Source: a bacterium (GTDB taxonomy: Bacteria; Elusimicrobiota; Elusimicrobia; Elusimicrobiales; UBA9959). Taken from it: DNA of 64,000 nucleotides. The stretch spans positions 31,958-95,957 of the forward strand of contig JAJZPF010000002.1 in NCBI GenBank assembly GCA_021811315.1. The letters run 5' to 3'. The notes beneath the pieces were generated by a model that had not been told where the DNA came from, did not search any database, and was given only the letters and a program-made list of their open reading frames with translations. The translations under genes were made by a program, and so were the position numbers. Of this stretch, positions 29,842 through 38,836 are shown piece after piece (position 1 is the stretch's first letter; each line of letters starts with the position of its first letter).

Positions 29842-32072
29842 TGAAGAACATCTCCCAGCTGCTGCACGCCTTCGCGGACATGCTCCCCGGCGCTTCCCGC
29901 TCCGAGGTGCTGCCGACCCAGGAGGTAGCCGTCTCCCAGGACTCGCAGTACTCGCGCATGGAGACCCTGCAGTACAGCCCGGACGACCTGGTCACCAAGA
30001 AGAAGTTCGACGCCTACGAGAAGATGATGACCGACGACCAGGTCAACCTCTCCATCTCGGCGCTCAAGCTCATCCGCCTGTCCTCCGGCTACGAGATCGA
30101 GGCGGCCTCCGAGGATCCCCGGGACGTGGAGATCGCGGACTTCGTGGGGCACGTGCTCGAGAGCATGCAGGACGGCTGCAGCTTCCACAACGTGCTGCTC
30201 AACGTGATGGGCGGCCTCGAGATAGGCTGGTCCCTGCAGGAGCTGGTCTGGCGCTTCGAAGAGGACGGCCCCTACAAGGGCCGCCTGGCGCTGAAGGCCA
30301 TCAAGAGCAAGAACCCGAAGCACTTCAACATCAGCGTCGACGATTTCAGCAACCCGACGGGCGTGGTCGCCATCTCGCACCCCGAGTACGGCCGCAAGTA
30401 TCCCATCGAGAAGTTCCTGCTCTACTCTTTCCAGAAGAAGTACGAGAACGTGTTCGGCACGGCCCGCCTGCGCTCGCTCTACCAGTGGTGGTGGGTCAAG
30501 CAGACCATGATCCGCGCCATGGGCGTGTACATGGAGAAGTTCGGCCTGCCGGTGCCCATCGGCAAGTACCCGAAGCACTTCACCAAGGAGCAGCAGGCCG
30601 AGTTCCTGGCCGCGCTGACCAAGCTGCGCATCGAGCACGCCATCATCCTGCCGGACGGCGCGGTGGTGGACTTCAAGGAGGCCACCGGCAAGGGCTCGGA
30701 GGCCTTCCTGGCCATCATCGAGAAGGCCGACGCCCAGATCGCCAAGGTCATCATGGGCCAGACCCTGACCAGCGCCTCCGGCAACACCCAGGGCAGCGGC
30801 GCCGGCGGCGGCAACGGCGGCGTGGGCACTCTCGGCAAGGTGCAGTTCGACATCCTGGTCATGTACATGGACTACCTGGCGCTGGACATCTCCGGTGGCC
30901 CCATGGCCTCGCTGATCAAGCGCATCGTCGACTTCAACTACTCCGGCGTCTACAAGTACCCGACCTTCAACTTCAAGCCGCTGTTCCCCGAGGACCTGAA
31001 CCCGAAGATAGAGATGTTCCTCAAGTGCGTGCAGCAGGGCGCGGTCACGGCCACCCCGGAGGACGAGGAGCAGATTCGCAAGATGCTCGGCTTCATGGGC
31101 CAGTCCGCCAACTCCGGCCGGCTGCGCCCCAACAAGTCGGCCAACACCCCCAAGCCGCGCACCGCGCCGCTGGCTCCTTACCAGGACGCGGCCGCTGCGG
31201 CCTTCGCGGAGCGCCGCTACCGCCGCAAGCTGACGGTCTACGAGGAGAAGGTGGACTTCCCTGGCGTGGTGGAAGTACAGGACGAGGCCGTGGCCAGGAT
31301 CCTGCCGGACGCCCAGGCCGCGGTGAAGGGCATGGTGGAAGCCTGCCTCAGCCAGGTGCAGAAGGATCGCATCATCGAGGAGAACAAGCTGGCCGCCATC
31401 AACGCGCTCGACCTGCGCGGCAAGGGCGCCCTCAACAAGCTCTTCCAAGACGAGCTGCTATCCGTGGCCAAGCTCGCCGGCCGCGACGCCCGGCGCGAGG
31501 TCCGCTCCGTGGCCAAGCATGCCGACCTGGACTGGATGACCCCCGAGGAGGTCCTGAAGTTCCTCAAGGCCAAGTCCTTCTGGATGACCGACGTGACCGT
31601 CAAGAAGGTGCTCGACATCATAAAGGCCGAGCTTTACGCCGGCATCAAGAACGGCAAGTCCTACGGCGACATCTACCACAGCGTGCAGGAGGCCGTGGAG
31701 CCCTACGTGGGCAAGCCCGGCGTAGCCTCGGACATCTCCGAGGACCTGCTGGCGGCCCGGCTCGAGACCGCCGTGCGCACCAACGTCTCCGAGGCGTACA
31801 ACCAGGCCCGCGACGCTTTCTTCACCACCCCGGACATGCGCGAGTTCGTGGTGGCTTTCCAGTACTCGGCCGTGCTCGACGACCGCGTTCGCCCGAGCCA
31901 TGAGAAGATGGACGGCCGCATCTACCTGGCCAGCGACCCTATCTGGAAGATCTGGACTCCGCCCAACGGCTACAGCTGCCGCTGCATGAAGATCCCGATC
32001 ACCAAGTACGAGAAGTTCACCGTGTCCGCGCCCCCGCCCGCCGGCGTGCAGCCGGACGCGGGTTTCAAATAA
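29841..32072 (+). CDS. Portal protein (Mu gp29-like, DUF935) fused to Mu F-like head morphogenesis domain
   Basis: The 743-residue protein combines two normally separate genes. Residues about 20-430 match the DUF935 portal family (SRMETLQYSPDDLVTKKKFDAYEKMMTDDQV, QQAEFLAALTKLRIEHAIILPDGA, KVIMGQTLTSASG). Residues about 450-740 end in the gp7/F minor-head signature: RTNVSEAYNQARDAFF, AVLDDRVRPSHEKMDGR, and PPNGYSCRCMKIPIT. No stop or frameshift separates them. The portal forms the ring for DNA entry; the F-like part helps head assembly. Start overlaps the terL stop (TGATG). Confidence 0.88.
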   Translation: MKNISQLLHAFADMLPGASRSEVLPTQEVAVSQDSQYSRMETLQYSPDDLVTKKKFDAYEKMMTDDQVNLSISALKLIRLSSGYEIEAASEDPRDVEIADFVGHVLESMQDGCSFHNVLLNVMGGLEIGWSLQELVWRFEEDGPYKGRLALKAIKSKNPKHFNISVDDFSNPTGVVAISHPEYGRKYPIEKFLLYSFQKKYENVFGTARLRSLYQWWWVKQTMIRAMGVYMEKFGLPVPIGKYPKHFTKEQQAEFLAALTKLRIEHAIILPDGAVVDFKEATGKGSEAFLAIIEKADAQIAKVIMGQTLTSASGNTQGSGAGGGNGGVGTLGKVQFDILVMYMDYLALDISGGPMASLIKRIVDFNYSGVYKYPTFNFKPLFPEDLNPKIEMFLKCVQQGAVTATPEDEEQIRKMLGFMGQSANSGRLRPNKSANTPKPRTAPLAPYQDAAAAAFAERRYRRKLTVYEEKVDFPGVVEVQDEAVARILPDAQAAVKGMVEACLSQVQKDRIIEENKLAAINALDLRGKGALNKLFQDELLSVAKLAGRDARREVRSVAKHADLDWMTPEEVLKFLKAKSFWMTDVTVKKVLDIIKAELYAGIKNGKSYGDIYHSVQEAVEPYVGKPGVASDISEDLLAARLETAVRTNVSEAYNQARDAFFTTPDMREFVVAFQYSAVLDDRVRPSHEKMDGRIYLASDPIWKIWTPPNGYSCRCMKIPITKYEKFTVSAPPPAGVQPDAGFK

Positions 32073-32084
32073 CCAGGAGGAGCC

Positions 32085-33503
32085 ATGCTCAAGCCCGACC
32101 CGAAAGAGACCGAGAAAGCCTTTACCGCCCGCTTCATGAACGACGACGACATGAAGAAGGAGTATCCGAACATCGACCAGCGCATGGCCGTCGCGCACAA
32201 GCAGTACAAGGCGTGCCAGGAACACGAGGACCTGGAGGAGATCTCCGGCCGCGAGATCTTCAGAACCGGCACCTTCTACGGCCGCAAGTACACCGAGGCC
32301 GACCTGGACACCATCGTCAAGAACACCAACGAGCTGATAGCTTCGGGCAAGCACCGCGCGCCCTCCAAGCTCGGCCACGACGACGCGCAGACCTTCGCCA
32401 AGATCAACGGCCTGCCGGCCGTGGGATGGGTCTCCCGCGTGTTCCGCAAGGGCGCCAGCCTGTTCGCCGACTTCGTGGACGTGCCGGCCATCGTCGCCAA
32501 GGCCATCAAGGAGAAGCTCTACAACAGCGTCTCCTCCGAGATCTACCTGGACGAGCACGCCAAGCGCGAGTTCGGCGTGAAGGGCCCGGTCCTGCGCGCC
32601 GTGGCCTGGCTCGGCGCCGACATCCCCAAGGTCAAGGGCATGACGCCCCTGGCCGCGCTCCTGGACGACTCCGAGGACGAGGTCGCCATCGTGCGCCTCG
32701 AGGACAAGCTGATGGTGCCGGCCAACCGCCACCCCTACGGCGCCCTGGTGAAGGTCAACGGCGGCGAGGACGTGCACGTGATCCACGCCGTCCACCCGGA
32801 CGGCACCTACTCCACTCACGGCCTGCGCGATCCCAACAAGTACGAGCAGTTCGTGGCGCACGACAAGTGCGTGCTGCTCAACGAGCAGGAGGCCGCCGCG
32901 GCCTTCAAGATTTCCGAAGAACCCGGTGTGCCCGGCGAAGCCGGCACCGACAAGGCTTCGGGGAAAAACCACAAGGAGGTCAAAATGACCGAACAGGAAA
33001 TAGCGGCCCTGAAGGCGAAAGCCGAAGAGGCCGAGAAGAAAGCAGCCGAAGCCTTGAAATTCGGCGAGGAAGAGAAAGCCAAGCGCGCCGCGCTTGAGCT
33101 CAAAGCCAAGGAAGGCCGCATCGCGGCTTTCTGCGAGACCCACAAAGCGGTCCTGATCCCGGCTCTGCAGCCGAAGTTCAAGATCCTCGCCCTGGCCCAG
33201 AGCGCCGCGGTGAAGTTCGACGACAAGGAAGTCGAGCCGCTCGAGGCGTTCCTCTCCCTCACCGAGGAGATCCTCAAGGCCAAGGCCGTCACCCTCGGGG
33301 AAACCCCCGAAGGCGACAAGGACGGCGAGCCCACCGGCGACGCCGCCAAGCTCGAGGAGCAGTTCAAGAACTCGGGCAAAGGCAAGGACGACGTCCGCAA
33401 CGCCGACCTGGCCGTGAAAGCCGAGAAGTACGCGGAAGAGCACAAGTGCTCCTACCGCGAGGCTCTGATCGAGCTTTCCAAGCCCAACAAGGAGGACAAG
33501 TAA
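32085..33503 (+). CDS. Prohead protease with C-terminal scaffold (Mu I/Z-like)
   Basis: The 472 residues start with a protease region (about 50-220) that includes RTGTFYGRKYTEADLDTIVKNTNEL, KLGHDDAQTF and YNSVSSEIYLDE, which resembles Mu gpI-type head maturation proteases. Residues about 300-472 are a helical, lysine- and glutamate-rich scaffold (EIAALKAKAEEAEKKAAEALKFGEEEKAKR). A strong internal ribosome site and in-frame ATG at 32985 should produce the scaffold alone. RBS CAGGAGGAGCC precedes the main start. Confidence 0.8.
   Translation: MLKPDPKETEKAFTARFMNDDDMKKEYPNIDQRMAVAHKQYKACQEHEDLEEISGREIFRTGTFYGRKYTEADLDTIVKNTNELIASGKHRAPSKLGHDDAQTFAKINGLPAVGWVSRVFRKGASLFADFVDVPAIVAKAIKEKLYNSVSSEIYLDEHAKREFGVKGPVLRAVAWLGADIPKVKGMTPLAALLDDSEDEVAIVRLEDKLMVPANRHPYGALVKVNGGEDVHVIHAVHPDGTYSTHGLRDPNKYEQFVAHDKCVLLNEQEAAAAFKISEEPGVPGEAGTDKASGKNHKEVKMTEQEIAALKAKAEEAEKKAAEALKFGEEEKAKRAALELKAKEGRIAAFCETHKAVLIPALQPKFKILALAQSAAVKFDDKEVEPLEAFLSLTEEILKAKAVTLGETPEGDKDGEPTGDAAKLEEQFKNSGKGKDDVRNADLAVKAEKYAEEHKCSYREALIELSKPNKEDK
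32985..33503 (+). CDS. Nested scaffold protein, internal in-frame start
   Basis: AAGGAGGT followed by CAAA and ATG at 32985, in frame with the protease gene, gives a 172-residue scaffold equal to the protease C-terminus. The same architecture is known for Mu I/Z and lambda C/Nu3. The quality of the ribosome site in the middle of a gene is the main evidence. Confidence 0.75.
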   Translation: MTEQEIAALKAKAEEAEKKAAEALKFGEEEKAKRAALELKAKEGRIAAFCETHKAVLIPALQPKFKILALAQSAAVKFDDKEVEPLEAFLSLTEEILKAKAVTLGETPEGDKDGEPTGDAAKLEEQFKNSGKGKDDVRNADLAVKAEKYAEEHKCSYREALIELSKPNKEDK

Positions 33504-33896
33504 ATGTCCAAGACCGCAGGTTCCAGCGCACTCAACGTCGCCGACATGGCGATGCAGGCCGGAGAGGCCCTCACCACCAAGCAGTACCACTTCGTGAAGA
33601 TGGACACGGACGCGGGCGACGTCGTCGCCGCCGGCCTCAACGCGAAGGTGCTGGGCGTTCTCCAGAACGCCCCCGCTTCGGGCGAGGCCGCCCAGGTCCG
33701 CACCGCGCGCGGCGTCTCCAGCAAAGTCGTGGCGGGCGGGATAGTTGCCGCCGGCGACCTGATCCAGTCCAACGCCGCAGGCCGCGCGATAACCGCGACC
33801 GGCGCGGCCCAGAAGATATGCGGCGTCGCGGTCACCGCGGCCGCCGCTGACGGCGAAGTCATCGAGATGATCCTGCTCGACGACTACGTCGCCTGA
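33504..33896 (+). CDS. Head decoration protein (DUF2190-like)
   Basis: 130 small-residue-rich positions with the pattern of DUF2190/capsid-stabilising proteins: FVKMDTDAGDVVAAGLNAKVLGVLQNAPASGEAAQVRTARGVSSKVVAGG...GDLIQSNAAGRAI. It starts directly after the scaffold stop and precedes the major capsid gene, the usual place for a decoration protein. Confidence 0.78.
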   Translation: MSKTAGSSALNVADMAMQAGEALTTKQYHFVKMDTDAGDVVAAGLNAKVLGVLQNAPASGEAAQVRTARGVSSKVVAGGIVAAGDLIQSNAAGRAITATGAAQKICGVAVTAAAADGEVIEMILLDDYVA

Positions 33897-33918
33897 TCCC
33901 CAAGGAGGATAGACTAAC

Positions 33919-34845
33919 ATGGGAAAACCCTTACCTAGCGACGTCCACATAGACGCCGCGCTTTCGAACCTCTCCATCAAGTACTCGAACGACGAGCTGG
34001 TGGGCGAGAAGCTCTTCTCCGTCCTGCCCGTGGACAAGGACTCCAACAAGTACTTCATCTACGGCAAGGAGAACCTGCGCACGTACCGCACCAAGCGCTC
34101 GCCCGGCACCCGGGCGCAGAGCATGGACTGGTCCGTGAGCTCGGACTCCTACAAGTGCGAGGAGTACGCCCTCGAGCACCCGATCACGGACGAGGAGCGC
34201 GAGGAAGCCGACGCGCCGATCAACCCCGAGGCGGACGCGACCGAGATGCTGACCGACACGATCCTGCTGGATCACGAGGTCCGCATCGCGACGCTGGCCA
34301 CCACGGCGGGTTCCTACGCCACCGGCCACGCCAACGCCGCCGCCAAGAAGTGGGACGACTACACCGCTTCCGACCCGGTCGAGGACGTGCGCGCCATGGG
34401 CTCGCTGATCCACAGCAAGATCATGCGCAAGCCCAACACCCTCCTGCTCGGCAAGCAGGTGTTCGACGTGCTCTGCAACCACCCCGACATCCTGGCCCGC
34501 CTCTCCGGCAACGCGACGAAGGTCGTGACCGAGGAGATGCTGGCCTACATCTTCAAGGTGAAGGAAGTCATCGTGGGCAGCGCCGTGCAGATCACCTCCG
34601 CCGAGGGCGCGGCCACCGAGGCCAGCTCCTACGTCTGGGGCAAGAACGCCATCCTGGCGTACAAGGGCAACGCCGGCGTGAAGACCCTGACCTTCGGGCA
34701 GATCTTCCGCCGCAAGGGCTACCGCCAGGTCGAGAAGTGGCGCGAGCAGCCCATCAAGTCGGACATCGTGAAGACGGCCGACAAGACCGACGAGAAGATC
34801 ATAGCCTCCGGGGCCGGCGCCCTGCTGAGCGCGGTGATCTCCTAA
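33919..34845 (+). CDS. Major capsid protein
   Basis: 308 residues, expressed behind AAGGAGGAT. Position after protease/scaffold and decoration protein, length and pattern (GKENLRTYRTKRSPGTRAQSMDW; LLLGKQVFDVLCNHPDILARL; GQIFRRKGYRQVEKWREQ near the end) fit the HK97-fold major capsid proteins of this phage type. No N-terminal delta domain is seen; the separate scaffold would serve instead. Confidence 0.8.
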   Translation: MGKPLPSDVHIDAALSNLSIKYSNDELVGEKLFSVLPVDKDSNKYFIYGKENLRTYRTKRSPGTRAQSMDWSVSSDSYKCEEYALEHPITDEEREEADAPINPEADATEMLTDTILLDHEVRIATLATTAGSYATGHANAAAKKWDDYTASDPVEDVRAMGSLIHSKIMRKPNTLLLGKQVFDVLCNHPDILARLSGNATKVVTEEMLAYIFKVKEVIVGSAVQITSAEGAATEASSYVWGKNAILAYKGNAGVKTLTFGQIFRRKGYRQVEKWREQPIKSDIVKTADKTDEKIIASGAGALLSAVIS

Positions 34846-34860
34846 AGGAGAACTGACCAC

Positions 34861-35232
34861 ATGAAAAAAATCCTCATCGGCGCGGCCCTCGCGGCCGCTT
34901 TCGTGGCGGTCGGCGCTACCTCGGCGAAAGCCGAGGTGGTGACCTCCACCCCGACGCTGGTCTCGCTGCCCCTCAAGGCGGCGCAGTCCAACGGGACGAT
35001 CGTGGAGGCCTGCGTGCTGAACGCCGGCGCCGCCGCGAACACGTTCCACCTCTACGACGGCACGACGCTGAAGTTCAGCATCACCGTCGCCACCGGCACG
35101 ACCTTCACCGTCAACTTCACCGAGCTGCTGAAAGAGCAGTGGCTGGTGAGCGGCGCTTTCAACGTGAAAGCGGCCGTCGAAGACGCGGTCGGCCGCGTCA
35201 CCTGCTCGGTCTGGCAGAAGAGGGCCAACTAG
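34861..35232 (+). CDS. Signal-peptide-bearing virion-module protein
   Basis: 123 residues beginning with a textbook Sec signal: MKKILIGAALAAAFVAVGATSAKAE with AKA cleavage near residue 24. The mature 98 residues are beta-rich (TLVSLPLKAAQSNGTIVEACVLNAGAAANTFHLYDGTTLKFSITVATGTTFTVNF), like a small adhesin or decoration fold. It sits between major capsid and head-tail connector genes, where secreted proteins are not expected. RBS AAAGGAG. Function unknown. Confidence 0.65.
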   Translation: MKKILIGAALAAAFVAVGATSAKAEVVTSTPTLVSLPLKAAQSNGTIVEACVLNAGAAANTFHLYDGTTLKFSITVATGTTFTVNFTELLKEQWLVSGAFNVKAAVEDAVGRVTCSVWQKRAN

Positions 35233-35235
35233 ACC

Positions 35236-35712
35236 ATGGCCTACTGCACCGCTGCTGAGGCGAAGGACCAGGCGCTTGTAAAAGTCATATCGCAGGCTGG
35301 CTGGACGGACCCCACCGACATCAATACGCGCATCGCTGAAGCCGATGCCGTGATTGACGCGGCTTTAGCCGCTTCCGGGTATACGGTTCCGTTTACCACC
35401 ACGCCGGCGCTAGTGAAACAGCTCTCTATCCTGTACACCAGGTACGCTGTTCTCCGCGACATCTACAAGAACTCGGCCCCGTCTCAGGGCGGTGCGGAAG
35501 GCTGGAAGCCCTACAAGGAGCAGTTCGACGCCCTCGTCGGACTGCTCCAGAAGGGCGAGCTTTCCATCCCCAACGTCGCCCGGTCAGCCGGCGGCGTGCA
35601 GATAAGCACCAGCGAAGTGAAGCGGGCGCTCACGATGGACGCCCCCGAGAACCTCGGCACGGAGATAGACGACTCCTACATCGACCCGTCAGTTACAGGA
35701 GACCCCTCATGA
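35236..35712 (+). CDS. Head-tail connector (gp36-like, DUF1320)
   Basis: 158 residues, mainly helical, with YCTAAEAKDQALVKVISQAGWTDPTDINTRIAEADAVIDAALAASGYTVPF, the pattern of Mu gp36/DUF1320 proteins that form the ring below the portal. Its stop overlaps the start of the following signal-peptide gene. Confidence 0.75.
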   Translation: MAYCTAAEAKDQALVKVISQAGWTDPTDINTRIAEADAVIDAALAASGYTVPFTTTPALVKQLSILYTRYAVLRDIYKNSAPSQGGAEGWKPYKEQFDALVGLLQKGELSIPNVARSAGGVQISTSEVKRALTMDAPENLGTEIDDSYIDPSVTGDPS

Positions 35713-36443
35713 AGAAAATCACTCTGATAGCGGCGCTCATCCTCTCCCTGGGCTTCATGTCCGGGGTTTCGCGCGCCGGCGAGGACGCCACCGGCGACCT
35801 CAGCAAGACCAGCATGGCCTACGCCTATGCCGGCAACCTGGCCCTCAACACCGGCCTGGCCTACGACCAGACCTACCTGCTGGACATGGACTACTACAAG
35901 GCCACCCGCGCCTCCGTGGTGGTGACCTACAGCTCCGGCAGCTACAGCCCGGTCTCTTTCTCCACCAACGCGATCACCATGGGCTCGGCCAACATCACGG
36001 CCGCGGCGCACGGCATGCCCCTGGGCCTGCCGGTCCTGCTGCAGGCTACCGCCGGCACCGTGCCCGGTCCTCTGGCGGCCGAGACCACCTACTACGCCAT
36101 CCCGGTCAGCGCCAACATCGTGCAGCTGGCCACCACGTCCGCGCAGGCCGTGGCCGGCGACCCCATCCTGCTGATCTCGTCTACCACGAGCGGCACCCAG
36201 ACCTATACCCTGGCTCCGCTGGCGATCGCCGGCAGCCCGGTGATGGCCTTCAAGGCCAGCAACGACAACGCCGCTTTCGTGGACCTGGCCATTTCCAGCG
36301 CCACCGCGGGCCTCTACACGGCCGGCGGCGTGTCCTTCGGGCGCGACCTGGGCGAGTTCAACTACCGCTACCTGCGCCTGGACGTGACGGCGCCCACCGC
36401 CGGCGCCCTGAACATCAAGGCGGTCGTCCACACCAAGCCGTAA
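35709..36443 (+). CDS. Second signal-peptide-bearing virion-module protein
   Basis: 244 residues starting MKKITLIAALILSLGFMSGVSRAGED, a Sec signal with SRA cleavage near 23. The mature protein is rich in serine, threonine and strand patterns, with SSGSYSPVSFSTNAITMGSANITAAAHGMPLGLPVLLQATAGTVPGPLAAETTYYAIPVSANIVQLATTSAQA, which looks like repeated immunoglobulin-like or tail-fibre strands. Sits between connector and tail-completion genes. Function unknown. Confidence 0.62.
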   Translation: MKKITLIAALILSLGFMSGVSRAGEDATGDLSKTSMAYAYAGNLALNTGLAYDQTYLLDMDYYKATRASVVVTYSSGSYSPVSFSTNAITMGSANITAAAHGMPLGLPVLLQATAGTVPGPLAAETTYYAIPVSANIVQLATTSAQAVAGDPILLISSTTSGTQTYTLAPLAIAGSPVMAFKASNDNAAFVDLAISSATAGLYTAGGVSFGRDLGEFNYRYLRLDVTAPTAGALNIKAVVHTKP

Positions 36444-36451
36444 GGAGAGCC

Positions 36452-37021
36452 ATGAGCGTAGCGTTCGTTACCCGGATAGACGGCCTGCAGCGCACCCTCG
36501 GCAACGTGGATGCGCTGAAGGCGTATCTGGGCTCCATCCTGCCCTACAAGCAGGCCGCCACCGTGGTGACGGGCTCGGTCATGCGCAACTTCACGGCCGG
36601 CGGACGGCCGCAGAAGTGGGAGGAGCTCTCCCCCCTGACCAGGTTCATCCGCCGCCACCGCCGCGGCAAGCAGAACGCCAACCCGCTCACGCTGCGCGAC
36701 ACCAACCGCCTGATGAACTCCGTGGTGCCGCACGCCACCCTGGACGAGCAGGGCGGCGCCTTTGGCGCCAAGACCAACGTGGCCTACGCCCGCAAGATGC
36801 ACGAGGGCGGCGTTACCACGGCCTCCGAGGTGGTCATAGAGGCGTTCCGGCGCAACACCAGGACCGGCGAGTCCCGCGTGCGCTCCTACGTCATGCACCT
36901 TCAGGGCGGCAAGCGCATACCGGCCCGGCCGTTCATGATGATCCAGGACGCCGACCGCGCCGTGCTCCGCCAGGTATTCACGGACTGGCTAAAGGGGGCC
37001 TCGAATGGCGAATACCGTTGA
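36452..37021 (+). CDS. Virion morphogenesis protein (Mu gpG-like)
   Basis: 189 residues with the tail-completion pattern of the gpG/phage virion morphogenesis family: MRNFTAGGRPQKWEELSPLTRFIRRHRRG, LRDTNRLMNSVVPHATLD, VAYARKMHEGG, and IPARPFMMIQDADRAVLRQVFTDWL at the end. It joins the head to the tail. Overlaps the next gene by 17 bases. Confidence 0.85.
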   Translation: MSVAFVTRIDGLQRTLGNVDALKAYLGSILPYKQAATVVTGSVMRNFTAGGRPQKWEELSPLTRFIRRHRRGKQNANPLTLRDTNRLMNSVVPHATLDEQGGAFGAKTNVAYARKMHEGGVTTASEVVIEAFRRNTRTGESRVRSYVMHLQGGKRIPARPFMMIQDADRAVLRQVFTDWLKGASNGEYR

Positions 37022-37505
37022 AAACAAGATCTTCGTGGCCGTCCGCGAGATCCTGAAAGCCTCCGCCATCTACGAAGTCACCGCGGGCGTGCCCCCGGTG
37101 ACCACCGGCTACGTGAAGAAGGTGCTGGACGGCGTGCGCGGCGACATAGCCGAGAACGCCTTCCCGGCCGTGGTCCTGGAGCCGGGGATCACCACCGAGG
37201 GCGACGGCACCACCACCCGGCGGCGCCTGCTGCGCTTCAACCTGCGCATCGTCTGCTTCATGGAGTGCGCCGACTTCGACAAGCAGATCGTGGGCGACGC
37301 CAACACCAAGGGCATACTCGATTTTGTCAACGACGTGAAGAACGCGCTGGAAGCCTACCCGGACCTGAACTACGACGGCACCGGCAAGCGCTGCAACTTC
37401 TTCGCGTTCCCCGAGGTCAAATTTGAACCGGAGTTATTCCCGTTCAGAGTAGCAGAAATCACAATGCGGGCTACCGTCCTCACCGACGGAGCTTCGATGA
37501 GATAA
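37005..37505 (+). CDS. Tail completion/terminator-like protein
   Basis: 166 residues between gpG-like and tail tube genes. Features LRFNLRIVCFMECADFDKQIVGDANTKGILDFVNDVKNALEAYPDLNYDGTGKRC and a strand-rich end, consistent with tail-terminator proteins that cap the tail tube. Assigned mainly by position. Confidence 0.62.
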   Translation: MANTVENKIFVAVREILKASAIYEVTAGVPPVTTGYVKKVLDGVRGDIAENAFPAVVLEPGITTEGDGTTTRRRLLRFNLRIVCFMECADFDKQIVGDANTKGILDFVNDVKNALEAYPDLNYDGTGKRCNFFAFPEVKFEPELFPFRVAEITMRATVLTDGASMR

Positions 37506-37515
37506 GGAGAAAAAC

Positions 37516-38820
37516 ATGTCACCATTCAGCCTTGAAGCCAAACGGTGGGGTCTTAAGAAAGAGGGCACCCGCCTGACCGCCGAGACGACCGCCACCAAGT
37601 GGCTGTCGGTCGATCCCGGCTCGGAGATCTCGCACCGCCTCGAGCTGCTGCCGGACAACGGCCTGCGCGGCGTAAAGGCGGCCTATCCGTCCCACGCCGG
37701 CGTGAAGGTAACGGACGGCAAGGTCACCGCGCCCGTGCGCACCAGCCACTTCGGCGAGTTCCTCAACATGCTCCTCGGGGCCCCGACCTCGGCTGAGCAG
37801 AGCGTGGTCACCGTGGAAGCTGGCGTGAACGACAAGATAGACCTGGCCGAGGACGGCGGCGCCCCCGTGGCCGCCACCCTGACCGCGGGCTCCTATCCCA
37901 TCGGCGCCACCAGCGCCGTGGCTGGCAGCTTCTGCAAGCTGGTCAAGGACCAGCTCGAGGCCGCCAACGGCGCCAGCACCTACACGGTAGCCTACGACGT
38001 CGCCACGCGCAAGTTCACCATCACCAAGAGCGCGGGCGTCTTCGTGCTGCAGTGGAACACCGGCGCCAACAAGGCCACCTCGGCGCGCGCCCTGTTGGGC
38101 TTCAACGACGCCGACACGGCTTCCGCGATCGCCGCGACTTCGGACGTGGCGGTGAGCAACCGCGTGCACAAGCACACCTTCCTGCTGCCCTCCAGCGTCC
38201 AGCCGCCGACCTACACCTTCTTCATCGACCGCTCCCTGGGAGTGAAGAAGTACAACGGCGTGGCCGTCAAAAAGCTGGCGCTGAAGGGCAACGCGGACGG
38301 GTTCGTGCAGCACGACACCGAGCTGCTCGGCCTGGACGAGGCCGCCGGCGACATCGGCAGCCCGGTCTACACGGACGAGGCCATCCCGTTGACCTTCCAG
38401 CACGTCACCGTGAAGCTGGGCGGCGCCTCCATGACCAACGTGAAGGAGTGGTCGCTCTCCCTGGACTCCGGCCTGTTCGCCAAGCGCAACCCCGGCCAGC
38501 AGGTGGCCGTGGACGTGCTGGCCCCCGGCAAGATGAAGATCGAGGGCTCGCTGACCGTCTACTTCGAGGACGAGACCGAGCGCGCGAAGTTCCTGGCCAA
38601 CACCACGAACACCCTGCAGTTCCTCATCCAGGGCGACACGCTGGCCGGCTCCACCAAAGAGGCGCTGGACATCAACCTCTACAAGATCGGCTACAAGGCG
38701 TTCCCCTACGGCGAGCTGGACGGCCTGCTCGGCGCCCAGGCGACGTTCGAAGCCTTCATGAGCGTGACCGACGGCAAGATGGTCCAGGTGGACCTCACCA
38801 ACAAGGTCGCGTCCTACTAA
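37516..38820 (+). CDS. Major tail tube protein
   Basis: 434 residues with the two-part pattern of long phage tail-tube proteins (tail tube 2 type): GTRLTAETTATKWLSVDPGSEISHRLELLPDNGLRG at the N-terminus, and AIPLTFQHVTVKLGGASMTNVKEWSLSLDSGLFAKRNPGQQ...GKMKIEGSLTVYFEDETERAKFL toward the end. The middle contains an inserted Ig-like segment. No sheath protein is encoded, which supports a siphovirus tail. Confidence 0.82.
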   Translation: MSPFSLEAKRWGLKKEGTRLTAETTATKWLSVDPGSEISHRLELLPDNGLRGVKAAYPSHAGVKVTDGKVTAPVRTSHFGEFLNMLLGAPTSAEQSVVTVEAGVNDKIDLAEDGGAPVAATLTAGSYPIGATSAVAGSFCKLVKDQLEAANGASTYTVAYDVATRKFTITKSAGVFVLQWNTGANKATSARALLGFNDADTASAIAATSDVAVSNRVHKHTFLLPSSVQPPTYTFFIDRSLGVKKYNGVAVKKLALKGNADGFVQHDTELLGLDEAAGDIGSPVYTDEAIPLTFQHVTVKLGGASMTNVKEWSLSLDSGLFAKRNPGQQVAVDVLAPGKMKIEGSLTVYFEDETERAKFLANTTNTLQFLIQGDTLAGSTKEALDINLYKIGYKAFPYGELDGLLGAQATFEAFMSVTDGKMVQVDLTNKVASY

Positions 38821-38836
38821 GACCAGGGAGGGTCAA

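Noticed and set aside
29781..34058. Long open frames on the minus strand opposite the portal, protease and capsid genes
   Set aside because: Leu/Val/Gly/His-rich translations without start signals; high GC leaves antisense frames open.
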